The position numbers and the translations under genes are program-made. Below the pieces are notes generated by a model. The model saw nothing but the letters and a program-made list of their open reading frames with translations, had not been told where the DNA came from and made no database searches. A DNA stretch of 64,000 bases, from the NCBI RefSeq assembly GCF_023151555.2, contig NZ_CP100425.1, positions 3,348,001 to 3,412,000 on the forward strand. The letters run 5' to 3'. The DNA comes from Photobacterium sp. CCB-ST2H9. Its GTDB lineage: Bacteria; Pseudomonadota; Gammaproteobacteria; Enterobacterales; Vibrionaceae. Within the stretch, counting starts at the first letter, position 1, and each line of letters starts with the position of its first letter. Below are positions 1 through 9,837 of the stretch, piece after piece.

Positions 1-1
1 T

Positions 2-166
2 CAGGACAGTATCACTGCCGCACTGATTTATGTCCGGCTGAAACACGGGGATCTGCCGAGCCTGACATCGCCGCCGTTTTTTTCGAACCCGTCCGCCCGG
101 CACGATGCAACCCAGTGTAAAACCGGAGAAAAAGTCATGACAGCGCACACTCATCCTAAAGTCTAA
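2..166 (+). CDS. C-terminal fragment of a probable DnaQ-like 3'-5' exonuclease
   Basis: An open frame runs in from the left edge and stops with TAA at 164-166. Its first residues read QDSITAALIYVRLKHGD, which resembles the last exonuclease motif of DnaQ/epsilon-type proteins (catalytic Asp followed by a small-residue helix). The matching upstream His would lie outside the window. The rest is a short tail without recognisable motifs. From memory, vibrios often carry an epsilon-like exonuclease next to acs on the same strand, which supports the call. Only about 54 residues are visible, so the family is an inference. It could be another protein ending in a similar helix. Confidence 0.45.
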   Translation, partial: QDSITAALIYVRLKHGDLPSLTSPPFFSNPSARHDATQCKTGEKVMTAHTHPKV

Positions 167-254
167 TTGAGGAAGTACGCAATCTGGCACAAGTTAAGAG
201 AAAGCGATTGATCCGGTCCGCTCAGGACGATGACGGAAACACAAGGAGAATAGA

Positions 255-2204
255 ATGAGTGAGGTTCACGTTTACCCTGTCAACCAGCAGATTGCTGAGC
301 GGGCTCATATCACGGAAGAGCAATACCGCGAGATGTACCAGCAGTCTGTCACTAACCCGGAAGCCTTCTGGGGCGAGCAAGGCAAAATCGTTGACTGGAT
401 CACCCCTTACACCAAAGTGAAACAAACCTCTTTCGATACCGGCCATGTCAGCATCAACTGGTTTGAAGACGGCACTCTGAACGTCTCAGCCAACTGCCTT
501 GACCGTCACCTGGCCACCCGTGGCGATCAGCCCGCCATCATCTGGGAAGGTGATGACCCAAGCGACGATGCTACCCTGACCTACAACGAACTGCATCAGC
601 AGGTCTGCCTGTTCGCCAACGCACTGAAAGCACAGGGCGTACAAAAAGGCGATGTGGTGTGCCTGTACATGCCGATGGTCGCAGAAGCCGCGGTCGCAAT
701 GCTGGCCTGTACCCGGATCGGGGCAGTCCACACCATTGTCTTCGGGGGTTTCTCTCCGGAAGCGCTGGCCGGTCGGATCATTGACTCAAAAGCCAAAGTC
801 GTGGTGACTGCGGATGAAGGTGTCCGCGGCGGCCGTATTGTGCCGCTGAAAAAGAACGTTGATGACGCCCTGAAAAATCCGGAAGTCGACAGTGTAGAGA
901 AAGTTGTGGTCTTCCAGCGTACCGGCAATCCGGTCGCATGGGACAGCAACCGTGATGTCTGGTGGCATGAAGCCACTGCAAATATGCCTGCGCAATGTGA
1001 ACCTGAGCCGATGAATGCGGAAGACCCGCTGTTTATCCTCTATACCTCAGGGTCAACCGGCAAACCGAAAGGTGTACTGCATACCACCGGCGGTTATCTG
1101 GTGTATGCCACCATGACCTTCAAATACGTCTTCGATTATCAGGAAGGCGAGGTGTACTGGTGTACCGCCGATGTGGGCTGGATCACCGGCCACAGCTATC
1201 TGGTTTATGGTCCGCTGGCAAACGGCGCCACGACCCTGCTGTTCGAAGGGGTACCGAATTATCCGTCCACAGCACGCATGAGCGAAGTCGTTGACAAGCA
1301 TCAGGTCAATATCCTGTATACCGCACCAACGGCGATCCGTGCGCTGATGGCCAAAGGCAATGAAGCCATTGAAGGCACAAACCGCTCCTCACTCCGCATT
1401 ATGGGTTCTGTGGGTGAGCCGATAAACCCGGAAGCCTGGGAATGGTATCACCGGACCATCGGCGACAGCCGCTGCCCGATTGTGGATACCTGGTGGCAAA
1501 CTGAGACCGGCGGCATTCTGATCACACCACTGCCGGGGGCGACGGCACTGAAACCGGGCTCAGCAACCCGTCCGTTCTTTGGTGTGCAGCCTGCGCTGGT
1601 CGACAATATGGGCAATATTCTTGAAGGCACCACCGAAGGCAATCTGGTGATCCTGGACAGCTGGCCGGGACAGATGCGCACGCTGTGGGGCGATCATGAT
1701 CGCTTTGAACAGACTTACTTCTCGACCTTTAAAGGCATGTACTTTACCGGAGACGGCGCACGCCGTGACGAGGACGGTTATTACTGGATCACCGGTCGTG
1801 TGGATGATGTGCTGAACATTTCCGGTCACCGGATGGGAACCGCGGAAATCGAATCAGCGCTGGTGGCCTTTGATAAAATCGCAGAAGCAGCCATCGTGGG
1901 GGTTCCTCACGACATCAAAGGACAGGCCATTTACGCTTATATCACGCTGAACGATGGTGTGGTACCGACCGCCGAGCTCCATAAAGAAGTGAAAGACTGG
2001 GTACGGAAGGAAATCGGCCCGATCGCAACGCCAGACTTCCTGCACTGGACCGATGCTCTGCCGAAAACCCGTTCCGGTAAGATCATGCGCCGAATTCTGC
2101 GCAAAATCGCCACCGGGGACACCGGTTCACTGGGTGATACCTCGACTCTGGCCGATCCAAGCGTGGTTGATAAACTGATTGCGGAGAAAGAAAAGGTCGT
2201 CTGA
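255..2204 (+). CDS. acs: acetyl-CoA synthetase (AMP-forming)
   Basis: Cytosolic enzyme that activates acetate with ATP and CoA to acetyl-CoA through acetyl-AMP. The 649-residue product matches the usual length of about 650. Visible motifs: the P-loop-like adenylation signature [11 protein letters not shown] in the first half, the WWQTETGG core motif, [20 protein letters not shown] near the hinge, and the C-terminal [10 protein letters not shown] segment. The lysine there is residue 609, the position known in Salmonella Acs to be inactivated by acetylation. The start is set by ACAAGGAGAA about 5 bases before the ATG. It lies 88 bp after the exonuclease-like tail and is followed by a strong terminator, so it probably forms the end of its own unit. 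No regulator site is obvious upstream. Confidence 0.97.
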   Translation: MSEVHVYPVNQQIAERAHITEEQYREMYQQSVTNPEAFWGEQGKIVDWITPYTKVKQTSFDTGHVSINWFEDGTLNVSANCLDRHLATRGDQPAIIWEGDDPSDDATLTYNELHQQVCLFANALKAQGVQKGDVVCLYMPMVAEAAVAMLACTRIGAVHTIVFGGFSPEALAGRIIDSKAKVVVTADEGVRGGRIVPLKKNVDDALKNPEVDSVEKVVVFQRTGNPVAWDSNRDVWWHEATANMPAQCEPEPMNAEDPLFILYTSGSTGKPKGVLHTTGGYLVYATMTFKYVFDYQEGEVYWCTADVGWITGHSYLVYGPLANGATTLLFEGVPNYPSTARMSEVVDKHQVNILYTAPTAIRALMAKGNEAIEGTNRSSLRIMGSVGEPINPEAWEWYHRTIGDSRCPIVDTWWQTETGGILITPLPGATALKPGSATRPFFGVQPALVDNMGNILEGTTEGNLVILDSWPGQMRTLWGDHDRFEQTYFSTFKGMYFTGDGARRDEDGYYWITGRVDDVLNISGHRMGTAEIESALVAFDKIAEAAIVGVPHDIKGQAIYAYITLNDGVVPTAELHKEVKDWVRKEIGPIATPDFLHWTDALPKTRSGKIMRRILRKIATGDTGSLGDTSTLADPSVVDKLIAEKEKVV

Positions 2205-2231
2205 CCCCAATCTCAACACCGAGCTCCGTTC

Positions 2232-2256
2232 AAGCCGCCGTCAGGCGGCTTTTTTA
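2232..2256 (+). terminator. intrinsic terminator after acs
   Basis: An 8-bp GC-rich perfect stem (AAGCCGCC / GGCGGCTT) with a GTCA loop is followed by a T run. It lies 28 bp past the acs stop. Confidence 0.9.
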
Positions 2257-2708
2257 TCCCCGAACACCGCAATTCAAGCCTGTTTCTCCGCGCATCCCGC
2301 ATTCAGTCCGGGAACTCTCCGCAGCCCTCCGCTGTCAGACAGGATTGCAGAGTAACTTTTTGGAACCTGCAGCATTCTGCCGTGATTTTCAGCAAAACCG
2401 ATTAAGATTCAACGCGATTGGCCGCTTATGTTCTAAGTGGGCGTCATCAGGTGGCTATCTTACTGAAGCGTCGGTGAAAATGAAGGCAACACGTCGCAAA
2501 TCAAGCCGTCTGCGTACAGGTGTAAGGTCAAAAAAGCGGTGATTAGACCAGTATTTTGCTGCGAATTGCGCTGAATTCTCTATAATTGAGCGACAAACAG
2601 GTTAAAAGCCGTGATGGTTTGCATGAAAGGAAGCAAAGTCACAGTTTTTTTGTGCTTTGACACTTGATTCGGCAAGAACAGGTCAAGAACGAGTATAGAT
2701 AACTGAAT
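2257..2708 (+). promoter_or_regulatory. intergenic region with the promoter and leader of aroQ-accBC
   Basis: No convincing gene lies in these 452 bases; the only ORF there starts with TTG and has an arginine- and lysine-rich, low-complexity tail. A good -10 box TATAAT is at 2581-2586, with TTGCTG at 2556-2561 as a possible but widely spaced (19 bp) -35 box. Transcription from it would give a leader of about 115 nt. In that leader, 2634-2659 forms a hairpin (CAAAG-CAC paired with GTG-CTTTG, T-rich loop). In E. coli accBC also has a long regulated leader; a regulatory role here is inference. Confidence 0.45.
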
Positions 2709-3161
2709 ATGTCGACTAATTACCGTATTTTACTACTGAACGGACCCAATCTGAATTTGCTGGGACTGCGAGAGCCCGGCCACTACGGCCAGCAGACGCT
2801 GGATCAGATTGTCGCAAACCTGAGTGCCCAAGCCACGAATCTGGGCGTGACACTGGATCACCTGCAGTCCAATGCAGAACACGAACTGATTGAGGCCATC
2901 CACCAGGCCCATGGCAAGGTGGACTTTATCCTCATCAATCCGGCCGCCTATACCCATACCAGCGTCGCCATCCGCGATGCGCTGCTGGGGGTGGCGATCC
3001 CGTTTATTGAAATACATTTGTCTAATGTGCACGCCCGCGAGCCTTTCCGCCATCACTCTTATCTGTCAGACAAGGCAGTCGGTGTGATCTGCGGCCTGGG
3101 TCCGGATGGTTATGAATTCGCCCTGGAGGCAGCCGTGCGCCGCCTTCAGAACGCTCAATGA
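2709..3161 (+). CDS. aroQ: type II 3-dehydroquinate dehydratase
   Basis: Third step of the shikimate pathway: dehydration of 3-dehydroquinate to 3-dehydroshikimate in the cytosol. The 150-residue product has the type II signature [16 protein letters not shown], with catalytic Arg21 and Tyr26 in the flexible loop, then [10 protein letters not shown] and [15 protein letters not shown], which hold the substrate-binding Asn, His and Arg residues. The length is typical of the small dodecameric class. The ATG has a poor ribosome binding site, but the N-terminus aligns with the family. The stop lies 23 bp before accB, so the three genes form one operon, a common arrangement in gammaproteobacteria. 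Confidence 0.96.
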   Translation: MSTNYRILLLNGPNLNLLGLREPGHYGQQTLDQIVANLSAQATNLGVTLDHLQSNAEHELIEAIHQAHGKVDFILINPAAYTHTSVAIRDALLGVAIPFIEIHLSNVHAREPFRHHSYLSDKAVGVICGLGPDGYEFALEAAVRRLQNAQ

Positions 3162-3184
3162 ACAAACATAAAGAGAACAGATAC

Positions 3185-3649
3185 ATGGATATTCGCAAGA
3201 TCAAGAAACTTATCGAACTGGTAGAAGAATCAGGCATCTCTGAGCTGGAAATCTCTGAAGGTGAAGAGTCCGTACGCATCAGCCGCACCTCTGCTGCTGC
3301 GCACGTTGCTCCTGCGCACGTTTACGCTGCAGCACCAGCGCCTGTTGCTGCGCCGGCACCTGCGGCACCAGTTGAAGCGGCTGCACCAGCAGTACCTGTC
3401 GCTGCTGAGCCTGCTGGCCACAAAGTTCTGTCACCAATGGTCGGTACTTTCTACCGTGCACCAAGCCCGGAAGCGAAGCCATTCATTGAAGTGGGTCAGA
3501 GCGTAAACGTTGGCGATACCCTGTGTATCGTTGAAGCGATGAAGATGATGAACCAAATCGAAGCTGATAAAGCCGGTACTGTAGTTGCGATTCTGGCTGA
3601 AAACGGTGATCCGATTGAGTTCGATCAACCACTGGTTATCATCGAGTAA
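3185..3649 (+). CDS. accB: biotin carboxyl carrier protein of acetyl-CoA carboxylase
   Basis: Carries biotin between the biotin carboxylase and carboxyltransferase halves of acetyl-CoA carboxylase, the first step of fatty-acid synthesis. The 154-residue protein starts [18 protein letters not shown] as in E. coli, has an Ala/Pro-rich linker at about 40-75, and a C-terminal biotinyl domain. The biotin attachment motif EAMKMMN places the lysine at residue 120. An in-frame upstream ATG exists at 3158 (overlapping the aroQ stop), but 3185 matches the family N-terminus and has AAGAGAA upstream. BirA, the ligase that biotinylates this protein, is encoded at about 42 kb in the same window. Confidence 0.97.
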   Translation: MDIRKIKKLIELVEESGISELEISEGEESVRISRTSAAAHVAPAHVYAAAPAPVAAPAPAAPVEAAAPAVPVAAEPAGHKVLSPMVGTFYRAPSPEAKPFIEVGQSVNVGDTLCIVEAMKMMNQIEADKAGTVVAILAENGDPIEFDQPLVIIE

Positions 3650-3660
3650 CTGGGGCGCTT

Positions 3661-5004
3661 ATGTTAGATAAAGTAGTCATCGCAAACCGCGGCGAGATCG
3701 CCCTGCGTATCTTGCGTGCCTGTAAAGAGCTGGGGATCAAAACGGTGGCTGTGCATTCCACCGCTGACCGCGATCTGAAACACGTATTGCTGGCAGACGA
3801 GTCGATCTGTATCGGCCCTGCGCGTGGTACGGACAGCTACCTGAATATTCCACGCATTATCAGTGCGGCTGAAGTCACCGGTGCGGTTGCTATCCACCCG
3901 GGTTATGGCTTCCTGTCTGAGAATGCTGACTTTGCTGAGCAGGTTGAACGCTCAGGCTTCATCTTCGTCGGCCCGAAAGCGGAAACTATCCGCCTGATGG
4001 GTGACAAAGTTTCTGCAATCAACGCGATGAAGAAGGCCGGTGTACCTTGCGTACCGGGCTCTGACGGCCCGCTGGGCAACGATGAAGCGAAAAACAAATC
4101 AATCGCGAAGCGCATCGGTTTTCCGGTAATCATCAAAGCCTCCGGCGGCGGCGGCGGTCGTGGTATGCGCGTTGTCCGCAAAGAAGCGGATCTGGTTCAG
4201 TCCATCGCGATGACCCGTGCAGAAGCCAAAGCAGCATTCAACAACGATATGGTGTACATGGAGAAATTCCTGGAAAACCCACGCCATATCGAAGTTCAGG
4301 TTCTGGCTGATGGTCAGGGCGGCGCAATCCACCTGGGTGAGCGTGACTGTTCGATGCAGCGTCGTCACCAGAAAGTGGTTGAAGAAGCTCCGGCACCAGG
4401 CATCACCGAAGAAATGCGTAAGTACATCGGTGAGCGTTGTACCCGCGCATGCCTTGAAATCGGTTACCGCGGTGCAGGTACGTTTGAATTCCTGTACGAA
4501 AACGGCGAGTTCTATTTCATTGAAATGAACACCCGGATTCAGGTTGAGCACCCAGTGACTGAAATGGTCACCGGCGTTGACCTGATCAAAGAGCAGCTGC
4601 GTATTGCTGCCGGTCAGCCGCTGTCATTCAGCCAGAGCGACATTCACATGCGTGGTCACGCGATTGAGTGCCGTATCAATGCTGAAGATCCGGTGCGTTT
4701 CCTGCCGTCTCCGGGCAAGATCGAGCGTTTCCACCCGCCAGGTGGTATGGGTATTCGCTGGGAATCCCACATTTACGCTGGCTACACAGTACCGCCGCAC
4801 TACGATTCTATGATCGGTAAACTGATTGCTTACGGTGAGAACCGTGACGTGGCTATTTCGCGTATGCGTAATGCCCTGAACGAAATGATCATCGACGGCA
4901 TCAAAACCAACGTTCCGCTGCAGAAAGACATCATGGCAGACGAGAACTTCCAGCATGGTGGCGCCAACATCCACTATCTGGAGAAAAAACTGGGCCTGCA
5001 ATAA
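3661..5004 (+). CDS. accC: biotin carboxylase subunit of acetyl-CoA carboxylase
   Basis: ATP-grasp enzyme that carboxylates the biotin on AccB using bicarbonate and ATP. The 447 residues match the family length (449 in E. coli). Motifs include the N-terminal [12 protein letters not shown], the glycine-rich ATP lid [35 protein letters not shown], and [14 protein letters not shown], which holds metal-binding and catalytic Glu and Arg residues. It follows accB by 11 bp, consistent with coupled expression. A strong terminator follows. Confidence 0.98.
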   Translation: MLDKVVIANRGEIALRILRACKELGIKTVAVHSTADRDLKHVLLADESICIGPARGTDSYLNIPRIISAAEVTGAVAIHPGYGFLSENADFAEQVERSGFIFVGPKAETIRLMGDKVSAINAMKKAGVPCVPGSDGPLGNDEAKNKSIAKRIGFPVIIKASGGGGGRGMRVVRKEADLVQSIAMTRAEAKAAFNNDMVYMEKFLENPRHIEVQVLADGQGGAIHLGERDCSMQRRHQKVVEEAPAPGITEEMRKYIGERCTRACLEIGYRGAGTFEFLYENGEFYFIEMNTRIQVEHPVTEMVTGVDLIKEQLRIAAGQPLSFSQSDIHMRGHAIECRINAEDPVRFLPSPGKIERFHPPGGMGIRWESHIYAGYTVPPHYDSMIGKLIAYGENRDVAISRMRNALNEMIIDGIKTNVPLQKDIMADENFQHGGANIHYLEKKLGLQ

Positions 5005-5027
5005 GCCTCTCAGTTTTCCACCGATTC

Positions 5028-5055
5028 AGGCTGCCTCCGGGCAGCCTTTGTTTTT
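5028..5055 (+). terminator. intrinsic terminator of the aroQ-accBC operon
   Basis: A perfect 8-bp stem AGGCTGCC / GGCAGCCT with a TCCG loop is followed by a T-rich run. Confidence 0.88.
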
Positions 5056-5214
5056 CCTCAACTTCCTGCACAACGCCTCTGGCACCGCCTGACATCATTT
5101 GACACAATAATGCCCTTTCTTGATCGTTAAACCCTTTTTTACAGACTTCTGAGCCGGTTTCGACGCCATTTCCCGACATTTAAGATCGAAACACGGACCG
5201 ACAGGAACTTCAGT

Positions 5215-5496
5215 ATGAAGACACTTTCTACCCGTTACCAACAGGCACACAGAGAAGCCAGATGGGCACTGGGGCTGGCTGTTGCCTACTTCCTGTGGTG
5301 GTATTGCTCCGCCTATTTCTTTGCGCCGGACTCAGCCCGGGACACCCTCCCTGAACTGTACTGGGGCTTTCCGCTCTGGTTCCTGCTGGCCTGCCTGGCT
5401 GGCCCGGTACTCTTTACCCTACTGTGCGCCCTGATGGTGAAATACATCTATCAGGATATGCCGCTTGATGTTGATGAGGAAAATGCCGATGAATAA
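5215..5496 (+). CDS. yhdT: YhdT family small membrane protein (DUF997)
   Basis: A 93-residue inner-membrane protein with two hydrophobic segments (about 18-38 and 52-80) joined by a short loop, and an acidic C-terminus. Its position directly before panF matches the E. coli yhdT-panF pair and identifies the family. The function is unknown; the coupling suggests a role linked to pantothenate uptake, which is inference. AGGAA lies about 8 bases before the ATG. The last codons overlap the start of panF by 8 bp. Confidence 0.9.
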   Translation: MKTLSTRYQQAHREARWALGLAVAYFLWWYCSAYFFAPDSARDTLPELYWGFPLWFLLACLAGPVLFTLLCALMVKYIYQDMPLDVDEENADE

Positions 5497-6949
5497 CCAA
5501 CTGCTGATCCCGCTCATCCTCTATCTTGTAGCCGTGTTTGCGCTAGCATACTTCACCCGGCGCCAGAGACAGCAAGACGGCGGCTTTCTGAGTGAATACC
5601 TGCTGGGGAACCGCAGCATGGGCGGCTTTGTGCTCGCCATGACCCTTGCCGCAACCTATGCCAGTGCCAGCTCCTTCATCGGCGGCCCTGGTGCGGCCTA
5701 CAAAATGGGACTGGGCTGGGTACTGCTGGCGATGATTCAGCTCCCGGCCGCCTGGCTGACACTGGGCGTACTGGGGAAGAAATTTGCCATCGAAGCCCGC
5801 AAGCACAACGCACTGACCCTGAATGACATGCTCTACGCCCGCTACCAGAATCGTGGGGTGGTGATTTTTGCTTCTCTGGCATTGCTGCTGGCATTTTTCG
5901 GCACCATGGTGGTTCAGTTTGTCGGCGGCGCCCGGCTGTTGCAAACCGTCACCGGTCTGTCTTATTCACAGGGACTGATGATCTTTGCCGCCACCGTCGG
6001 GCTGTACACCACCATTGGCGGATTCCGGGCCGTGGTGATGACCGACACCCTTCAGGGCATCATGATGATCATCGGGACACTGGCGCTGCTGGCTGGCATT
6101 ATTCATACCGGTGGCAGCGTCGGTGAACTGGTAACAACGCTGCATCAGATTGATCCGGCACTGATTTCTCCCTACGGACCAGACAACTTTCTGTCGCAGC
6201 CCTTTATGCTCAGTTTCTGGGTGCTGGTCTGCTTCGGAGTCATCGGCCTGCCTCACGCCGCTGTACGCTGTATGTCTTACAAAGACAGCAAATCCCTGCA
6301 TCAGGGTATGGTGATCAGTACCGTGATGGTGGCTTTTCTGATGCTGGGTATGCATCTGGCCGGTGCATTGGGCCGGGCGCTGGTGCCGGACATCGCCACT
6401 CCGGATCAGATCATGCCGACGCTGATGATGACGGTCCTGCCACCAGTGGTGGCGGGTATTTTCCTGGCCGGTCCGATGGCAGCCATCATGTCGACCATCG
6501 ACTCCCAGCTGATCCAGGCATCCGCCACACTGCTCAAAGATCTTTATCTCAACTACATCAACCCGAAAGCAGCACAGCAGGCGGATATCACCGAAAAACT
6601 GCCGAAACTTTCCCTCTGGGTGACCGGCATTTTTTCCGTGCTGGTTTTTGTCGCAGCAACCAACCCGCCAGACATGATCATCTGGCTCAACCTGCTGGCG
6701 TTCGGGGGCATGCAAGCCGTCTTCCTGTGGCCGCTGGTTTTGGGGCTGTACTGGCAGAAAGCCTCAGCCGCAGGTGCCTTTGCTTCCATGGTGGCCGGGC
6801 TGGGCTGCTACACGGCCATGTCCGTTTTCAAACCGGATCTCGGCGGGATGCATGCCATCGTCCCGACGCTGCTGGTGGGTCTGTTCAGCTTTGTGGCTGG
6901 CAGTTATGCCTGGCCTGCGCGGCAGCCAGACTTACAGCCTCAGGTCTGA
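5489..6949 (+). CDS. panF: sodium/pantothenate symporter
   Basis: Inner-membrane solute:sodium symporter that imports pantothenate for CoA synthesis, functionally connected to coaA at 40.8 kb. From ATG 5489 the product is 486 residues (483 in E. coli) with about 13 hydrophobic segments. Conserved SSS-family stretches include ATYASASSFIGGPGAAYKMG near residue 50 and the GPMAAIMSTIDSQLIQASA region that contributes to the sodium site. In-frame ATGs upstream at 5465-5483 lie inside yhdT; 5489 gives the expected N-terminus (MNNQLLIPL). The 8-bp overlap with yhdT implies translational coupling. Confidence 0.95.
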   Translation: MNNQLLIPLILYLVAVFALAYFTRRQRQQDGGFLSEYLLGNRSMGGFVLAMTLAATYASASSFIGGPGAAYKMGLGWVLLAMIQLPAAWLTLGVLGKKFAIEARKHNALTLNDMLYARYQNRGVVIFASLALLLAFFGTMVVQFVGGARLLQTVTGLSYSQGLMIFAATVGLYTTIGGFRAVVMTDTLQGIMMIIGTLALLAGIIHTGGSVGELVTTLHQIDPALISPYGPDNFLSQPFMLSFWVLVCFGVIGLPHAAVRCMSYKDSKSLHQGMVISTVMVAFLMLGMHLAGALGRALVPDIATPDQIMPTLMMTVLPPVVAGIFLAGPMAAIMSTIDSQLIQASATLLKDLYLNYINPKAAQQADITEKLPKLSLWVTGIFSVLVFVAATNPPDMIIWLNLLAFGGMQAVFLWPLVLGLYWQKASAAGAFASMVAGLGCYTAMSVFKPDLGGMHAIVPTLLVGLFSFVAGSYAWPARQPDLQPQV

Positions 6950-6966
6950 TCCACTATACAGTCATC

Positions 6967-6993
6967 AAACAGCGCCATTTGGTGCTGTTTTTT
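6967..6993 (+). terminator. intrinsic terminator after panF
   Basis: A 10-bp stem AAACAGCGCC / GGTGCTGTTT (one G-T pair) with an ATTT loop is followed by a T run. Confidence 0.85.
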
Positions 6994-7107
6994 CATCTCG
7001 AACCAGCATCCCCTGCCGTGCGTATCAGGAAGCTGATGCGGACTGACTACTTTTCGTGCTACACTCCGCGGCCTTGAACCACAGTCCCTTTGAAAGCGAA
7101 TGTACCC

Positions 7108-7992
7108 ATGCCTTGGATTCAACTGAAACTGAATGCCACCGCCGCCAATGCAGAAGCCATTGGTGATCTGCTGATGGAAGAAACCGGTGCCCTGTCGGTC
7201 ACTTTTCTGGATGCCCATGACACCCCCGTCTTCGAGCCACTGCCGGGTGAAACCCGCCTTTGGGGCGATACGGATGTCGTCGGCCTGTATGACGCAGAAA
7301 GCGATATGGACATGGTGCTCAGCCTGCTGAAAAACAGCCCCCTGCTGGCCGACGATTTCGCTTGTAAAGTCGAGCAGCTGGAAGACAAAGACTGGGAACG
7401 CGAGTGGATGGATAACTTCCACCCGATGAAATTCGGAACCCGCCTGTGGATCTGTCCGAGCTGGCGTGAAGCCCCTGAACCGGATGCAGTCAATGTATTA
7501 CTGGATCCGGGCCTGGCGTTCGGCACCGGGACCCACCCGACAACCTCACTGTGTCTGGAGTGGCTGGACAGCCAGGATCTGACCGGAAAAACCGTGATCG
7601 ATTTCGGCTGTGGCTCCGGCATTCTGGCGATTGCTGCGCTGAAACTGGGCGCGGCCAAAGTGATTGGGATCGACATCGATCCGCAGGCCATCCTGGCTTC
7701 CCGTGACAATGCGGAACGCAATGGTGTCGCTGAGCGTCTGGAACTGTTCCTCCCGGCTGAACAGCCGGAAAATCTGCAGGCAGATGTCGTGGTCGCCAAC
7801 ATTCTGGCTGGTCCGCTGCGCGAACTGTCGCCGGTGATCAAGAGCCTGGTCCGGGACGGCGGCCTGCTGGCAATTTCCGGTGTGCTGGAAAGTCAGGCAG
7901 AAGACGTGGCCAGCCACTACAGCGATGAACTGACGCTGGATCCGATTGCCGCCCGTGAAGAATGGTGCCGGATTTCAGGCCAAAAAGGCTAA
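7108..7992 (+). CDS. prmA: ribosomal protein L11 methyltransferase
   Basis: SAM-dependent enzyme that trimethylates ribosomal protein L11, itself encoded at 37.2 kb in this window. The 294-residue product (293 in E. coli) starts MPWIQLKLN, has the N-terminal substrate-recognition domain with [15 protein letters not shown], then the Rossmann methyltransferase core with [15 protein letters not shown], the SAM-binding [19 protein letters not shown] (about 165-183), and the NILAGPL motif. An upstream in-frame start at 7090 exists, but 7108 aligns with the family. prmA precedes dusB-fis as in E. coli, here with its own 155-bp gap. Confidence 0.97.
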   Translation: MPWIQLKLNATAANAEAIGDLLMEETGALSVTFLDAHDTPVFEPLPGETRLWGDTDVVGLYDAESDMDMVLSLLKNSPLLADDFACKVEQLEDKDWEREWMDNFHPMKFGTRLWICPSWREAPEPDAVNVLLDPGLAFGTGTHPTTSLCLEWLDSQDLTGKTVIDFGCGSGILAIAALKLGAAKVIGIDIDPQAILASRDNAERNGVAERLELFLPAEQPENLQADVVVANILAGPLRELSPVIKSLVRDGGLLAISGVLESQAEDVASHYSDELTLDPIAAREEWCRISGQKG

Positions 7993-8085
7993 TCTGGACA
8001 AAATTGTCCATTGGCCAATTTCTGAGCAATTCACTGAATTCCATGGTCTTTTAGCCCCCAATTCAGGAATGCTCAAATATTGGCC

Positions 8086-8114
8086 TTTTCAGCACCACAA
8101 AAAATGCGTAAAAT
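8086..8114 (+). promoter_or_regulatory. probable dusB-fis promoter
   Basis: TTTTCA (8086-8091) and TAAAAT (8109-8114) are spaced by 17 bp, and the -10 box is followed by a GC-rich stretch GCGCGCCC. Such a GC-rich discriminator is typical of growth-rate and ppGpp-controlled promoters, including E. coli fis. The box assignment is by eye. Confidence 0.55.
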
Positions 8115-8147
8115 GCGCGCCCTTACTGGCATAGTCAGGAACAGACG

Positions 8148-9113
8148 TTGAAGATCGGTCCTTATCAATTAGACAACCCGTTAATTGTCGCCCCCATGGC
8201 GGGCGTGACCGATCGTCCGTTTCGGGAACTGTGCCTGCGCCACGGCGCAGGTATGGCCGTCAGCGAAATGATGTCTGCAAACCCAGACGTTTGGAAAACT
8301 GCCAAGTCGCTCAACCGCATGGTGCATGAAGGTGAGTCTGGCCTCCGTTCGGTACAGATTGCCGGGGCAGATCCCCAGCAAATGGCCGATGCCGCCCGCT
8401 TCAGCGTGGCGCATGGTGCTCAGATCATCGATATCAACATGGGTTGCCCGGCGAAGAAAGTAAACAAACGCCTGGCAGGCTCTGCCCTGCTGCAGTACCC
8501 GGATCTTGTCGAGGATATCCTCAAGGCCGTGGTCAACGCCGTGGACGTCCCTGTGACGCTCAAAACACGGACCGGCTGGGATACAGAGAACCGAAACTGT
8601 GTCGCGATCGCACAGCTCGCTGAACACTGTGGCATTCAGGCCCTGGCGCTGCACGGCAGAACCAAAGCCTGTATGTACAAAGGGGAAGCGGAATACGATT
8701 ACATCAAGGCAGTGAAACAGGCAGTGTCGATTCCTGTGATTGCGAACGGTGATATCGACTCGCCGGAAAAAGCACGCTTCGTCCTGGATTATACCGGGGC
8801 CGATGCCTTGATGATTGGTCGCCCTGCACAGGGCAGACCCTGGATTTTTCGCGAAATCCAACATTACTTAACAACCGGGGAACACTTGCCTGCGCCTTCT
8901 TTTGAAGAAGTCAGCAGCATTCTGATGGAGCATGTACAGGCACTCCACGCCTTTTACGGGGAGTACCAGGGGCTACGCATTGCACGCAAACACGTGTCTT
9001 GGTACCTCAAAGAACAGGCTTCTGCAGGTGATTTCCGCCGGACCTTCAACGCTATCGAGGATGCCCAACAGCAGCTCGATGCGCTGCAAGGCTACTTCGA
9101 CAACGTTGCATAA
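8148..9113 (+). CDS. dusB: tRNA-dihydrouridine synthase B
   Basis: FMN-dependent enzyme that reduces uridine to dihydrouridine in the tRNA D-loop. The 321-residue protein (as in E. coli) shows the flavin-binding N-terminus [12 protein letters not shown], the catalytic-Cys motif [20 protein letters not shown], the [13 protein letters not shown] loop, and the phosphate-binding ANGDI and [11 protein letters not shown] segments. The start is a TTG: it follows CAGGAACAG at normal spacing and gives the family N-terminus MKIGPYQL, and no ATG nearby does so. The gene is the first of the dusB-fis operon, so a weak start codon may tune its output relative to Fis. Confidence 0.96.
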   Translation: MKIGPYQLDNPLIVAPMAGVTDRPFRELCLRHGAGMAVSEMMSANPDVWKTAKSLNRMVHEGESGLRSVQIAGADPQQMADAARFSVAHGAQIIDINMGCPAKKVNKRLAGSALLQYPDLVEDILKAVVNAVDVPVTLKTRTGWDTENRNCVAIAQLAEHCGIQALALHGRTKACMYKGEAEYDYIKAVKQAVSIPVIANGDIDSPEKARFVLDYTGADALMIGRPAQGRPWIFREIQHYLTTGEHLPAPSFEEVSSILMEHVQALHAFYGEYQGLRIARKHVSWYLKEQASAGDFRRTFNAIEDAQQQLDALQGYFDNVA

Positions 9114-9135
9114 ATACCAGAAGAGCTTACAGAAT

Positions 9136-9432
9136 ATGTTCGAACAAAATCTGACTTCCGAAGCACTTACAGTGACTACAGTCACTTCTCAAGACCAAAT
9201 CACTCAGAAGCCTCTGCGTGACTCCGTCAAAGCCTCGCTAAAGAACTATCTCGCCCAGCTGAATGGTCAGGACGTCGATGATCTGTACGAGCTTGTACTG
9301 GCAGAAGTTGAGCAACCCCTGCTGGACACCATCATGCAGTACACCCGCGGTAACCAAACCCGCGCTGCAACCATGATGGGCATCAACCGCGGTACCCTGC
9401 GTAAGAAACTGAAAAAGTATGGTATGAACTAA
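9136..9432 (+). CDS. fis: nucleoid protein Fis
   Basis: Small homodimeric DNA-bending protein that organises the nucleoid and activates rRNA and tRNA promoters in fast growth. The 98 residues match the family exactly, with the C-terminal helix-turn-helix [21 protein letters not shown] (about 73-93). Start ATG 9136 lies 22 bp after dusB; an in-frame reading extending far upstream overlaps dusB and is not credible. Likely targets in this window include the rRNA promoters and the tRNA-tufB promoter, an inference from E. coli. Confidence 0.98.
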   Translation: MFEQNLTSEALTVTTVTSQDQITQKPLRDSVKASLKNYLAQLNGQDVDDLYELVLAEVEQPLLDTIMQYTRGNQTRAATMMGINRGTLRKKLKKYGMN

Positions 9433-9460
9433 AAGCTGCAGGTTGAGCTTTTATTCCGGA

Positions 9461-9494
9461 AAGGGGTTCCTGTTCACGCAGGAACCCCTTTCTT
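9461..9494 (+). terminator. intrinsic terminator after fis
   Basis: A perfect 12-bp stem AAGGGGTTCCTG / CAGGAACCCCTT with a 6-nt loop is followed by TCTT. Confidence 0.9.
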
Positions 9495-9629
9495 ATGAAC
9501 TCCCTGTCACCAGCACCAACAATCGATTCTACTTCCTGCTCCAGCCAATCACCTGCCCTGTAATTTTGCTACAAATCGATTCTGCGTAAATAACCCCTAT
9601 TTATTTCGCCCTTCAAACAAAAACCCAGC

Positions 9630-9645
9630 AGTGATCCACATCACT
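9630..9645 (+). promoter_or_regulatory. CRP-like site upstream of mtlA (distal)
   Basis: AGTGA-N6-TCACT matches the symmetric CRP half-site spacing (consensus TGTGA-N6-TCACA). It lies about 340 bp before the mtlA start. mtl operons are classically cAMP-CRP dependent and in E. coli carry several CRP sites. Confidence 0.6.
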
Positions 9646-9681
9646 CTAGATTCGCTCACCCCATCCAGGAAATATCAATTG

Positions 9682-9697
9682 TGTGATTTTTATCACT
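9682..9697 (+). promoter_or_regulatory. CRP-like site upstream of mtlA (proximal)
   Basis: TGTGA-N6-TCACT has nine of ten consensus half-site positions. It is centred near 9689.5, roughly 60 bp before the TTGACA box at 9752. Confidence 0.7.
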
Positions 9698-9751
9698 AAA
9701 AGTTTAAATAGCAACAGTCAGCAATTGAGGTGCCGATCACCTAAAATTAAT

Positions 9752-9780
9752 TTGACAATTTTAAAACTCAAGTAATGTAA
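9752..9780 (+). promoter_or_regulatory. candidate distal mtlA promoter
   Basis: A perfect -35 TTGACA (9752-9757) is followed by a poor -10 (TAATGT or ATGTAA around 9773-9780). A second candidate is the extended -10 TGGTAGATT ending at 9901, which would give a leader of about 80 nt. Both are by eye and only one may be used. The rest of 9495-9986 holds no gene. Confidence 0.4.
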
Positions 9781-9837
9781 GGGAATTACAGCGACGGAAT
9801 GATGCTGGGATCACAATAATTTGGTGGGGATGGGCTA

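Noticed and set aside
2345..2542. A 65-residue frame upstream of aroQ
   Set aside because: It starts with TTG without a ribosome site and has an unconvincing composition, and the region reads as promoter and leader.
8932..9135. Upstream in-frame extension of Fis into dusB
   Set aside because: Fis is 98 residues in the family, and the frame upstream is coding for dusB in another phase.
9800..9815. Third CRP-like site TGATG-N6-TCACA before mtlA
   Set aside because: The left half-site matches poorly and it lies downstream of the candidate distal promoter.
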